This document shows positions 52,988-60,351 of a stretch of 64,000 nt of DNA, piece after piece; the first letter of the stretch is position 1, and each line of letters opens with the position of its first letter. The notes beneath the pieces were generated by a model. The model searched no databases and was not told the origin of the DNA. It saw nothing but the letters and a program-made list of their open reading frames with translations. The position numbers and the translations under genes were made by a program. The DNA is taken from NCBI GenBank assembly GCA_032027165.1, contig JAVSMO010000001.1:2233919-2297918 (forward strand). Reading direction: 5' to 3'. The stretch is from Denitratisoma sp. (GTDB lineage Bacteria > Pseudomonadota > Gammaproteobacteria > Burkholderiales > Rhodocyclaceae).

Positions 52988-54663
52988 GCGGGACATTCCT
53001 TCAACCGATCTGGAGATGAGTCAGCGATGTCGTGAGTTTCGCCATGCGCGCGCGCACGACACCTAAATCGCGGCTTTACATCGCCAGTTAGCCAGTCACC
53101 TATCATTTCCGAGGCCAGGGCGGCGGCTTTCATAGACGAACTCACTGCGTATGGCGTGACGGCGGCACAGCCGACGAATATTAATTTTGCCTTGCTACGG
53201 AGAAATTGAAACCGCGGTGTCCAATTTCCATGACTATCGTGGTGAGACAGGCATTCCAGACAGGCATGCTTTCTGTCAGCGTCAACCCAAATAACTTGTA
53301 CTCCATCTCCTGCCCCGGCAATCCAGCAGTACAGAACAGGGGGGCTGGATTCGGCTGGGAGTGCCTGATGCTGGCGATTGATGGCTCTCCCAAGTGCTTC
53401 ATCGCCAGTCGCATCGATAACCAGGTCCGACTGGAATACCCCTCGGTACCTGAGAACATCTTCATGGATCGGTTTGATATCCAGCCAGGGAAATTCTGTG
53501 CCGAGTCGCTTCGCCAAGGCATCCGCCTTGAAACTGAGGACACTATCCATGCCCAGTCGGTGGCGACTGAGGTTTTCGGGGAGAAGAGTATCCGAGTCAA
53601 TGATGGTAAGCCGTCCGCCGGCATAGCCAGCTCCCATGCGAACCAGATTGTCAGCCAAGTACCCACCAATGGCTCCCGCGCCGATCAAGAGAATCTTCTT
53701 CCCCCCCAACGACTGCTGGCCATTCCGTGAGTAAATGAATTCAGGGCTGGCATCGGACACACTGTAGCGACGGATATTAATGGGGGGAAGATATGGATGA
53801 CTCAAGCGATGGGGGAACTCCTTTGCCTTGTCTTTAAATGCCTTCAGCGCATTCGCATCGAGCAGGATTCTGAATCCGATGGTGGCGTTATCAGCCCGAA
53901 TAATAATGCGGGGCGAACCTTCCTGAAAGAACTCCTTCTGCGAGATCAGGCTAATGATCTCCCGATGCACAGCGTTATCCCAACTGCGAAGCCAATTCAG
54001 TAGCGATTTGGTATTTCCAGGAATTTCCCCCGCGCCGCCAATCGATAGCGGCCTTCTCGCTTTAAGCAGATAAACCTTTCCTCCTGCTTCCGGTTCTACC
54101 CCCATAGAACGGGCGATAGCTCTTGCGCGTTCGACATCCTGATAAATCCAACCGTGTGAGGGCGTATCGCCCTCGGGGAGAAAGACTTCAGCGCTCTTCT
54201 TTGTAAAGTCGAGCCCGCACGAGATTAGCGGAAATCCGTTCCAGTACGCTTCGAATTCGCGCTGTATCTCGGTATCCGCCCACGCCCCACCGGCCTTGAT
54301 CTGTGCCATAACGTCTTCGGCCTCATGCAGGCAGGCTGCCACGGCATTCTGCGGAGCGTACGCATTGAGGATTCCGACGCCTTGGGTCCGATAGCAGATC
54401 TGCCCGTGAAGCCCGATATGCGGATTCGTCGGGTTCTTTAGCAGCTCGGAGTCTTGGCGTAGAAAGAACTTGGGGGGAGTGACGAAGTCCCAGTCGGTGA
54501 TGACTATTTGGACGGGCTCGACTTGCTTGCCTTGGCCCAGGGTACCCTCGAAGGCGAGTGCTCGATGATTGTCTATCCAAGTAGGTACGGCGCAGGCCCT
54601 GAACCCAACAGCGCCTAGGTACTCCGAAACCTGCGCACGAGCGTGGATGATGTGGTTAGCCAG
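52972..54663 (-). CDS. cap2: Cap2-like E2-E1 fusion (ThiF family) of CBASS, apparent CTG start
   Basis: A 563-residue fusion protein. Residues 1-150 are an E2-like domain with the likely catalytic Cys90 in NPHIGLHGQICY. Residues about 310-563 are an adenylating E1 domain with KKILLIGAGAIGGYLADNL, DSDTLLPENLSRHRLG, DLVIDATGDEALGR, a Cys in FVGCAAVTPY, and two CxxC pairs (CLEC, CPAC) that could bind zinc. The first canonical start in frame is a GTG at 54342, which would cut off most of the E2 domain including Cys90. The frame is open to 54738 with no ATG, GTG or TTG, but a CTG at 54663 follows GAGGAG by 7 bases and overlaps the CD-NTase stop. Confidence 0.85.
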   Translation of the reverse strand: MANHIIHARAQVSEYLGAVGFRACAVPTWIDNHRALAFEGTLGQGKQVEPVQIVITDWDFVTPPKFFLRQDSELLKNPTNPHIGLHGQICYRTQGVGILNAYAPQNAVAACLHEAEDVMAQIKAGGAWADTEIQREFEAYWNGFPLISCGLDFTKKSAEVFLPEGDTPSHGWIYQDVERARAIARSMGVEPEAGGKVYLLKARRPLSIGGAGEIPGNTKSLLNWLRSWDNAVHREIISLISQKEFFQEGSPRIIIRADNATIGFRILLDANALKAFKDKAKEFPHRLSHPYLPPINIRRYSVSDASPEFIYSRNGQQSLGGKKILLIGAGAIGGYLADNLVRMGAGYAGGRLTIIDSDTLLPENLSRHRLGMDSVLSFKADALAKRLGTEFPWLDIKPIHEDVLRYRGVFQSDLVIDATGDEALGRAINRQHQALPAESSPPVLYCWIAGAGDGVQVIWVDADRKHACLECLSHHDSHGNWTPRFQFLRSKAKLIFVGCAAVTPYAVSSSMKAAALASEMIGDWLTGDVKPRFRCRARAHGETHDIADSSPDRLKECPACRRT

Positions 54664-55810
54664 CGCGAGACTCCTCGTGCCGCTTCTGCGGAACGATGGC
54701 TGGAGCGTAAGTACGGATGCTAGCCGGCGTGCTGTCTACTCCGACCAATTCGGGCGCTGTGGGAATGCGTTGATCAATTGTTGATTGCAGTTTGCGGAAT
54801 GCCTCGTGAAGCTGATGCATCCGCGAGTTGTTGATGACGTCCTGCAAAACGAGTGCCGCAGTATCGGCCCATTGCTTTGCTGCAAAACGCTCTGCTTCCT
54901 TGATCCGGTTGAAATCCTCGTCAGAAATTTCGGGGCAATAGACTGGGCCGAGAAGCACCGGACCAATCTTTTCGAGGACATGTAGCAAAGCAAGATCATC
55001 CCGCTCCTCGAAGCCTCGCCAATTTTGACAGGCACAAATCATGAGCAGGACCGAGGAAGGTCCGCCAGTGGTCCAGTGGAAGTCTCGCATCCCCTTGAGA
55101 TACCGGCAGATCCGCCGCAGTTGGCTACCGTGACGTTGCACATTGGTAGTGAACCAGTCGGACACTCTGCGCGGATCGGATGGTTTCCAGGTTCCATCTC
55201 GCATGGCCAGAGCAATTTTCTCGAAGTCATGCCATTGCTGCTCATCGATTTCGCTTTCGGCAAAAACGATGTCAGCGGTGAGCGCCGCTTTGGCGACATG
55301 CGTTCTTGCTTCCACGAGCCGTTTGAACGCGGCGTCCGGAGCGACATAGAGCGGGACATCGATGTGGGCATGGATCCCCTTGATCTGAATTCGAACACAG
55401 GTATCTTTATCCTCGATTAACGTCCATCCTTCTTTCTGAATGAGGGGTAAGAGGGCATGCTCCATGATCTTGAAATAGGCCGGAGCGGCGGTCTGGGGTG
55501 GCAGGCCGCTGTCTTCCCAGGCACTGACGGGAAGGTAGACCCCGTAGTCTAGATCCATCTCCTGATCGTCGTGGCACGGAGCATTGCAAGTGCCATAGGC
55601 CCAGGAGCCCTGAACGTAGAACTTGGGCGTCGCCCTGCCTTCCTTACCGAAGGCTTTCTCGGTCAGCTGCGGGATCACCTCGAGAAGATGGCGTCGCACC
55701 TTATCTTTTGCTTCGAAGAGCCGCTTCTTATCGGGCTCAGTCGGCGTGATGGACTGCCTATAGCAGCGCGGTTCCGTGCGTTTCTCGAAGATATGGTGGA
55801 AATTCGGCAT
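54656..55810 (-). CDS. CD-NTase (DncV-like cyclic-oligonucleotide synthase) of CBASS
   Basis: A 384-residue nucleotidyltransferase of the cGAS/DncV-like group. The active site is GSWAYGT (Gly68-Ser69) with EMDLDYGVYLP (Asp86, Asp88) and a third Asp151 in HIDVPLY. On phage infection such enzymes make a cyclic oligonucleotide that activates an effector, here the adjacent patatin. The GVYLP pattern and the patatin partner resemble V. cholerae DncV. The C-terminus ends EESRAG, a terminal Gly fitting Cap2-dependent conjugation. Product nucleotides cannot be predicted. It starts 9 bases after capV. Confidence 0.9.
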   Translation of the reverse strand: MPNFHHIFEKRTEPRCYRQSITPTEPDKKRLFEAKDKVRRHLLEVIPQLTEKAFGKEGRATPKFYVQGSWAYGTCNAPCHDDQEMDLDYGVYLPVSAWEDSGLPPQTAAPAYFKIMEHALLPLIQKEGWTLIEDKDTCVRIQIKGIHAHIDVPLYVAPDAAFKRLVEARTHVAKAALTADIVFAESEIDEQQWHDFEKIALAMRDGTWKPSDPRRVSDWFTTNVQRHGSQLRRICRYLKGMRDFHWTTGGPSSVLLMICACQNWRGFEERDDLALLHVLEKIGPVLLGPVYCPEISDEDFNRIKEAERFAAKQWADTAALVLQDVINNSRMHQLHEAFRKLQSTIDQRIPTAPELVGVDSTPASIRTYAPAIVPQKRHEESRAG

Positions 55811-55819
55811 GACAACTCC

Positions 55820-56848
55820 TCAGCCTCGGTTGAAAAATTGTGCTGGGGAGGCGGTATAACTCATCCAGCGCTCATAGATCGGCCCAGTCAATTCCTTCTT
55901 GGCCGCTTCCCTGGCTTGACCTTCCAGGACTTCATTAGCCGCATCTGTCACTGCGTCAAGACTGACGACGGCAGTCTGGTCAGGCTCAAGTGGAACATCG
56001 ATGCGGAGTACCCTGCTGTTGAGAATGTGCCTGAGCATATCCTCGGACAGCTGTTCCTGGGCGGCTAGAGTTACCTCAAAGACCCTCTGTCGCCAACCCT
56101 TCCAGAAACGCCACCCACCGCCAGTAAGTAGGCCGATATTCAAGGGGGTGCGCGGGTCCATCGTGACGGATTTATTCATTGTCCCGATCGAGATGACATG
56201 GACTCGATCAGGCGGAGTGCCAAGCTTGTGTACAGCTTCATGGAACGCAACCAACGCTGGCGAATTGGCAACCAACCCCCCGTCGGCATAGCGGTTCTGA
56301 TTAAACCGATGTACCGGGAAGAAGGTCGGAGCAGCGGCGGAGGCCATTACTGCGTCTTTGAGGAGCACAGCGCCGTCGTGGCGGTATTCCTCGCAATGCT
56401 GGGTCTTGAAAAACTGTGCCGAGCCCTTTGACAAATTGACGGCAGGGATCATCAAGCGGTGCTCCAAGGCGTTGAAAATGGTATTGCCCAGAAGATCGTT
56501 GTGGGACAGGACCGAATTCAAGCCTTTGGTGCCATAGCGGGCGGAGAAGAAACCTAAATTGAATATCTTCAGCAGTGGCCACTGCTTCCACCCGCCGTGG
56601 AAGATGGTCTTGCCATGCTCACGGAACAGCTTGGGAAGTCGGTCAGCAGGGACTTCCTTGGCCAATGCTGCAGCCAACATGCCTCCAACCGAAGTTCCTG
56701 TGATCAAGTCGAATTTTTTTGCCAGTGGAACGCCGCAGCGCTTTTCCATCTCCTGCAACACCGTCGCAGTAAACAATCCGCGGTACCCGCCGCCAGAGAG
56801 GGCAAGAATCCAGAAGTCCTTTTCAGCGGAGGGGGTCTCGTTTTGCAT
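55820..56848 (-). CDS. capV: CapV-like patatin phospholipase effector of CBASS
   Basis: A 342-residue patatin-like lipase. The oxyanion motif is LSGGGYRG, the nucleophile is Ser53 in GTSVGG, and the dyad Asp189 lies in ADGGL. CapV relatives are activated by the CD-NTase product and degrade the inner membrane, stopping phage spread by killing the cell. The ATG at 56848 (MQNETPSAEKDF) opens the domain; the frame extends to 56923 without family features. The next gene upstream on this strand ends 31 bases away. Confidence 0.9.
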   Translation of the reverse strand: MQNETPSAEKDFWILALSGGGYRGLFTATVLQEMEKRCGVPLAKKFDLITGTSVGGMLAAALAKEVPADRLPKLFREHGKTIFHGGWKQWPLLKIFNLGFFSARYGTKGLNSVLSHNDLLGNTIFNALEHRLMIPAVNLSKGSAQFFKTQHCEEYRHDGAVLLKDAVMASAAAPTFFPVHRFNQNRYADGGLVANSPALVAFHEAVHKLGTPPDRVHVISIGTMNKSVTMDPRTPLNIGLLTGGGWRFWKGWRQRVFEVTLAAQEQLSEDMLRHILNSRVLRIDVPLEPDQTAVVSLDAVTDAANEVLEGQAREAAKKELTGPIYERWMSYTASPAQFFNRG

Positions 56849-56879
56849 AGGGCAAACAGTTTGTAGTGGGCCTGAAAAG

Positions 56880-57197
56880 TCAATTAGCGAAGAATCGCTC
56901 AAGATTACGGCCTTCACGGGCAATCACGGCACCGACGATGGCGATGGCGATGACAAAGACCAGACCAACAAATGTCTCGGGCACCCACCATGTCGGAAAG
57001 CCCGGAAGAAGGTCGGCGAGTGCCGATTGCGATCGGGCTTGACGGCTCAAACGATTTATCGCGTTGATGGCGCCCGTATACACATTCGTGCAGGCGCCGA
57101 GCACGACTAGGGCCGATGCAACTGTGTAAAGTATTTCACCTACGGCCACCAGCCTTTTGGGGTGTAAGAGAAAGAATTCGACGAAACGATCCAACAT
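56880..57197 (-). CDS. Two-TM protein in CBASS operon, unknown
   Basis: A 105-residue membrane protein: TM1 (AVGEILYTVASALVVLGACT, about 19-38), a loop with RLSRQARSQSALADLLPGFP, and TM2 (TFVGLVFVIAIAIVGAVIA, about 74-92). A strong GGAGG precedes the ATG at 57197. It lies between the small 58-aa gene and capV on the same strand with short gaps, so it is probably cotranscribed. It matches no CBASS component I know; it could be an accessory membrane partner or a passenger. Confidence 0.7.
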   Translation of the reverse strand: MLDRFVEFFLLHPKRLVAVGEILYTVASALVVLGACTNVYTGAINAINRLSRQARSQSALADLLPGFPTWWVPETFVGLVFVIAIAIVGAVIAREGRNLERFFAN

Positions 57198-57205
57198 GGC
57201 CCCTC

Positions 57206-57382
57206 CTACTTTTTCTCGCGACGCACGCCCTTAAAGGGTGTGGGATCCGACGTCTTGACGTCTAAGAAACGACCAGTCTGTGTGTCGCGCTTAACCCATT
57301 TGCCGGAAGACGTTTGGGTCTGGCTGCGGCGCTTCACCGCGCCTGCGCGGTGGCCATCGCCAATCGGGGGATTCTTCGCCAT
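57206..57382 (-). CDS. Conserved 58-residue basic protein at head of the CBASS operon
   Basis: MAKNPPIGDGHRAGAVKRRS opens a 58-residue, very basic protein that ends KGVRREKK; the middle reads GKWVKRDTQTGRFLDVK. I recognise this pattern (NPPIGxGHRxGAV ... KRDTxTGRF) as a widespread uncharacterised small family often annotated as hypothetical. It is the first gene after the divergent promoter region, 8 bases before the two-TM gene. Charge and lack of hydrophobic segments suggest a nucleic-acid-binding or ribosome-associated protein, which is inference. Confidence 0.75.
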   Translation of the reverse strand: MAKNPPIGDGHRAGAVKRRSQTQTSSGKWVKRDTQTGRFLDVKTSDPTPFKGVRREKK

Positions 57383-57418
57383 CACATTCTCCTAGCCAAG
57401 GCTCGAAAATGACCTATA

Positions 57419-57481
57419 ATTGCTAAATAGCAATGATAGCCTAGTCATTTCTTTATGGGTTGTCAATTGCTATTTAGCAAT
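57419..57481. promoter_or_regulatory. Two identical-arm operators between the CBASS and capH-capP units
   Basis: ATTGCTA-AA-TAGCAAT at 57419-57434 and ATTGCTA-TT-TAGCAAT at 57466-57481 have the same 7-bp arms and 2-base spacers, with centres 47 bp apart. One covers the predicted start of the CBASS transcript, the other abuts its -35 box. They are the likely binding sites of the adjacent helix-turn-helix protein. Confidence 0.75.
57438..57466 (-). promoter_or_regulatory. Candidate promoter of the CBASS operon
   Basis: On the minus strand a perfect TTGACA (57466-57461), 17 bases, and TAGGCT (57443-57438). Transcription would start near 57431, inside the left palindrome. The opposite strand carries TATAAT at 57415-57420, a possible -10 for the capH-like gene. 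Confidence 0.55.
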
Positions 57482-57497
57482 TTTCAGGAGGAACGCG

Positions 57498-57902
57498 ATG
57501 GCAGCAATCCGCGGCCACTTCGACAGCGACAGCTATTACCGTGCACTAGACAACATCAGAGGAAATAAGAGCCTGACATGGAAGCAAGTAAGTCAGGCAA
57601 CTAAAGTCAGCGCTTCTACGCTTACACGCCTTGCCCAAGGCAAGAATCCCGACGCAGACAGTCTTGCCATGCTAGCAGCGTGGTCAGGCTTAAACCCGGC
57701 AGACTTCGTCATGGACAAGGATGTGCGCCCCGTTCAACCTGGCGGCCTAAATCAAATCCTCACTTACCTGCGGGCAGATCCAAATCTATCGAAGGAGTCT
57801 GTCACCGCTTTAGATCATATAATCACAGCGGCATACAAACAATTCGAAATGATTTCGACGAGTGGCCACAAAGTTAAGAAGAGGGTTCAAGAAGGAAGCT
57901 GA
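57498..57902 (+). CDS. capH: CapH-like helix-turn-helix repressor
   Basis: A 134-residue XRE-type regulator with the helix-turn-helix TWKQVSQATKVSASTLTRLA and a C-terminal helical region. AGGAGG at 57486-57491 supports the ATG at 57498. It is transcribed divergently from the CBASS genes and overlaps a metallopeptidase gene by 41 bases. This is the CapH-CapP arrangement, in which CapH represses CBASS and CapP cleaves CapH upon DNA damage (published systems). Assignment is by context and domain type. Confidence 0.8.
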   Translation: MAAIRGHFDSDSYYRALDNIRGNKSLTWKQVSQATKVSASTLTRLAQGKNPDADSLAMLAAWSGLNPADFVMDKDVRPVQPGGLNQILTYLRADPNLSKESVTALDHIITAAYKQFEMISTSGHKVKKRVQEGS

Positions 57903-58431
57903 GGAGTGGGCGCTAGAGCTCAGAGACGAACTCGGTCTCTTACATCACGCTCCAATCGACGTCTTTGCGCTGGCCGAATGGCTCGCCATTCCGGCTGTGC
58001 CGTTATCAGCGCTCGCCGATTATGTTCCCGATACTCATCTTGTACACTTTCGGCACATTGAGCCGGAAGTTTTTTCAGGGGTCACGATCCACCATGGGAC
58101 ATGTCGCCTAATTCTCTATAATGACGCCCATGCAGACGTCCGCTTAAACAGCACTATCGCTCACGAACTCGCCCACGCACTTCTGGGCCACTTCCCCTCG
58201 CCCCTTGCTGACGACGACGGAAAGCGCAATCGAAATGCTGAAGTTGAGGCCGAAGCTAACTGGTTAGCTGGCGCTATCCTTGTTCCACAACCCGCCGCCA
58301 TGAAGATTCTCTTCAACAACCATTCTATTTCAGATGCCGCAGCATATTACGCAGTCAGTGAGTCGATGATCCGCTATCGGCTCCGCGTCAGTGGAGCGCA
58401 GACTATCTTTGGCCGATGCAAATCTAGATAG
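57862..58431 (+). CDS. capP: CapP-like ImmA/IrrE-family metallopeptidase
   Basis: A 189-residue peptidase with the zinc site IAHELAHALLGH (HELAH, 101-105) and a downstream Glu ligand in AEVEAEANWLAGAILVP. It starts at a GTG overlapping the capH-like gene. In described CapP proteins a cysteine holds the zinc until single-stranded DNA activates the enzyme; here cysteines occur at TCRLIL and close to the C-terminus (GRCKSR), and which, if any, does this is unknown. An ordinary prophage-type ImmA role is the alternative, but the divergent CBASS favours CapP. Confidence 0.8.
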   Translation: MATKLRRGFKKEAEEWALELRDELGLLHHAPIDVFALAEWLAIPAVPLSALADYVPDTHLVHFRHIEPEVFSGVTIHHGTCRLILYNDAHADVRLNSTIAHELAHALLGHFPSPLADDDGKRNRNAEVEAEANWLAGAILVPQPAAMKILFNNHSISDAAAYYAVSESMIRYRLRVSGAQTIFGRCKSR

Positions 58432-58848
58432 TTAGAACCGGTAACTCCCAATGTTCGGTTGGCAGCAAACAGAGGAAATACCAGATGTTGCTGGACTGAA
58501 GACGGCGCTCAAATTGTTCCTAACATCGTAGATAGCAAAGTGAAGCCCCAGCAAGTGCCGTTTGCGCTCAAGTAAAGACCGCACACGCATACAGCTCCTA
58601 GTGCAGCTCTAAATAAGCAAACATTCTCGAACTGTTGGCAAACACGTAGCACCCGACTTCGATAGCTAGGCCAGGATGCTTTTTCCAGAAGAGCTTTCCT
58701 TCTTTGGTTTCCAATGATCCTTCCTGCTGGCATTTTCTCCACTGGAGCTTGGAAGGGGCCCCTTACAGAAAATGACGCCATGTTTCCTCCCTTGAGCGGT
58801 TCATGATTAAATTTTCTACTGGCCGGTGGCCCTGATCTTTTCGCCTCA
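58432..58848. other. 417-base gap between capP and the IS element
   Basis: Lower-GC DNA with no confident gene. On the minus strand an ATG at 58781 has a good GGGAGG site and opens a 90-codon frame to 58509, but the product has no recognisable features. It may be a decayed gene. The last four bases (CTCA) are the left target-site duplicate of the IS. Confidence 0.3.
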
Positions 58849-58904
58849 TGACCTGCCCCCGTCTTTAGTGCCAGGTCGTGGTTAGTAAAATCCGAAACAT
58901 AAAT

Positions 58905-59732
58905 CTATCCGATTTCCAGTTCTGTTGCGCTGTCGGGCAAGCTTGCCCGACAGCGCGCCGCGAACTCCGCCGGCGTGAGATACCCCAGTGCGCTATGCGG
59001 CCGGCACTCGTTGTAGTCGCGCCGCCAGGCCGCCACCCGCACCCGCGCTTCGGCCAAGCTCGTGAACCAATGCTCGTTCAGGCACTCATCGCGGAACTTG
59101 CCGTTGAACGACTCGATGTAGGCGTTCTGCGTCGGCTTGCCCGGCTGGATGAGCTTCAACTCGACACCGTTCCGATAAGCCCACTGGTCGAGCGCCTTGC
59201 TGGTGAACTCCGGCCCCTGGTCGGTGCGGATCGCCGCCGGCAAGCCGCGGAAGCGCGCCGCCTGATCCAGCACGCGCGTCACATACTGCCCGCTGATGCT
59301 GTGGTCGAGCACGATATCCACGGATTCCTTGGTGCAGTCATCCACGATGTTCAGGCACTTCAGGCGCCGCCCCGAGGACAGCGCATCCATCACGAAATCC
59401 ATCGACCAGACCTGGTTCGGCGCCTCGGGCAAGGTCAGCGGCTGGCGCTCCATCGCCACCCCCTTGCGCCGCTTGCGCTTGGGCACCGCCAGCCCCGCGC
59501 CCTGGTACAGGCGAAACACCCGCTTGTGGTTCGCCTGATGGCCTTCCCGCCGCAACAGCACATGCAGACGCCTGTAGCCGAAGCGGCGCCGCTCGGCGGC
59601 CAGTTCGACCATCCGCCCGGCCAGCGCCTGGTTGGCCGGGTCGGTCTTGGCTTCGTAGTTCAACACCGTGCGCGATACCCCCACAAGCCGGCAGGCGCGA
59701 CGCTGGGAGATGGACGTCTTCTCCTGCATCAC
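58905..59732 (-). CDS. IS3-family transposase OrfB (DDE integrase domain)
   Basis: A 275-residue integrase-type protein: an N-terminal HTH_21-like region ([20 protein letters not shown]) and the rve core with Asp in [10 protein letters not shown], Asp in [11 protein letters not shown] and Glu in [15 protein letters not shown]. The frame is open further upstream, to the end of OrfA, so the active protein is probably OrfAB made by -1 frameshifting near AAGGGAAAG at about 59770. The independent start shown here (GTG 59732, then ATG 59729) is minimal. Confidence 0.9.
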   Translation of the reverse strand: MMQEKTSISQRRACRLVGVSRTVLNYEAKTDPANQALAGRMVELAAERRRFGYRRLHVLLRREGHQANHKRVFRLYQGAGLAVPKRKRRKGVAMERQPLTLPEAPNQVWSMDFVMDALSSGRRLKCLNIVDDCTKESVDIVLDHSISGQYVTRVLDQAARFRGLPAAIRTDQGPEFTSKALDQWAYRNGVELKLIQPGKPTQNAYIESFNGKFRDECLNEHWFTSLAEARVRVAAWRRDYNECRPHSALGYLTPAEFAARCRASLPDSATELEIG

Positions 59733-59761
59733 GGCAACCGCCTGGCGCTTGGCCTGCGGGG

Positions 59762-60025
59762 TCAGCGCTTTCCCTTGACAACAACCTTGAGCGCCTCGAT
59801 GTCGAGCATCGATTCGGCCAGCAGCTTCTTCAGCTTGGCGTTCTCCGCCTCCAGCTCGCGCAGCCGCTTGGCATCCGCCACGTCCATGCCGCCGAACTTG
59901 CGCCGCCAGGTGTAGAAGGCCGCATCGCTAAAGCCATGCTTCCTGCACAGATCCTTGATCGCCACCCCGGCTTCCGCCTGCTTGAGGTACCCGATGATCT
60001 GCTCTTCCGTGAACCGCTTCTTCAT
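59762..60025 (-). CDS. IS3-family transposase OrfA
   Basis: An 87-residue DNA-binding protein: [20 protein letters not shown], the helix-turn-helix [20 protein letters not shown] and a C-terminal leucine zipper ([20 protein letters not shown]). It binds the terminal repeats. The ATG at 60025 has GGGAG upstream; a TTG at 60043 is the alternative. Confidence 0.92.
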   Translation of the reverse strand: MKKRFTEEQIIGYLKQAEAGVAIKDLCRKHGFSDAAFYTWRRKFGGMDVADAKRLRELEAENAKLKKLLAESMLDIEALKVVVKGKR

Positions 60026-60093
60026 GCCCGCTTCTCCCTTCAAAAGCGGACTTTACTAACTTCAGGCTGGTACTGAAAATGGGGAGCAGGTCA

Positions 60094-60351
60094 CTCACCG
60101 CCCCGTACTCCCCCCAATCGCCCGAATCGTAATCAGCAGCTGCACATACCCATCCTTCGACACGCTTCCCGGTAGTTCAATGGAGCGAAGCGCCTTCCAT
60201 TCCTCGGGCGATTGGGGGAAGCAAGCTATAAACCGGCCGCTAACCCGGCCAGAGATGTCATTGCTACCGTTTCGGTTATTTCTCATTGCGGAACCCGCCG
60301 CTTATAGCGCGGTGTCAAATCCCAAGTCATACCGGTTACCGGACCGCCTTA
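60094..60351. other. Island margin with 14-bp inverted repeat, no confident gene
   Basis: CCCCCAATCGCCCG (60111-60124) and its exact complement (60205-60218) are separated by 80 bases. A 63-codon minus-strand frame (60095-60286) ends at a TGA lying in the IS target duplication, but it has no recognisable features or ribosome-binding site. The right-hand CTCA duplicate is at 60094-60097. Confidence 0.4.

Larger units (their letters stand above)
58849..60093 (-). mobile_element. Complete IS3-family insertion sequence (IS407-like), 1245 bp
   Basis: Both ends read inward as TGACCTGC followed by related sequence (left at 58849, right at 60093; similarity continues through GTTAGTAAA-TCCG about 45 bases in). 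CTCA occurs directly outside each end (58845-58848 and 60094-60097), a 4-bp target duplication as expected for the IS407 group. It holds two overlapping-frame ORFs with an intact DDE transposase, so it looks functional and recently inserted. Confidence 0.93.

Noticed and set aside
58905..60043. IS transposase as a degraded pseudogene because of two frames
   Set aside because: Two overlapping ORFs joined by -1 frameshifting are normal in the IS3 family; DDE residues and both ends are intact.
60095..60286. 63-codon minus-strand frame next to the IS
   Set aside because: No ribosome-binding site, no family resemblance; kept only as unassigned margin DNA.
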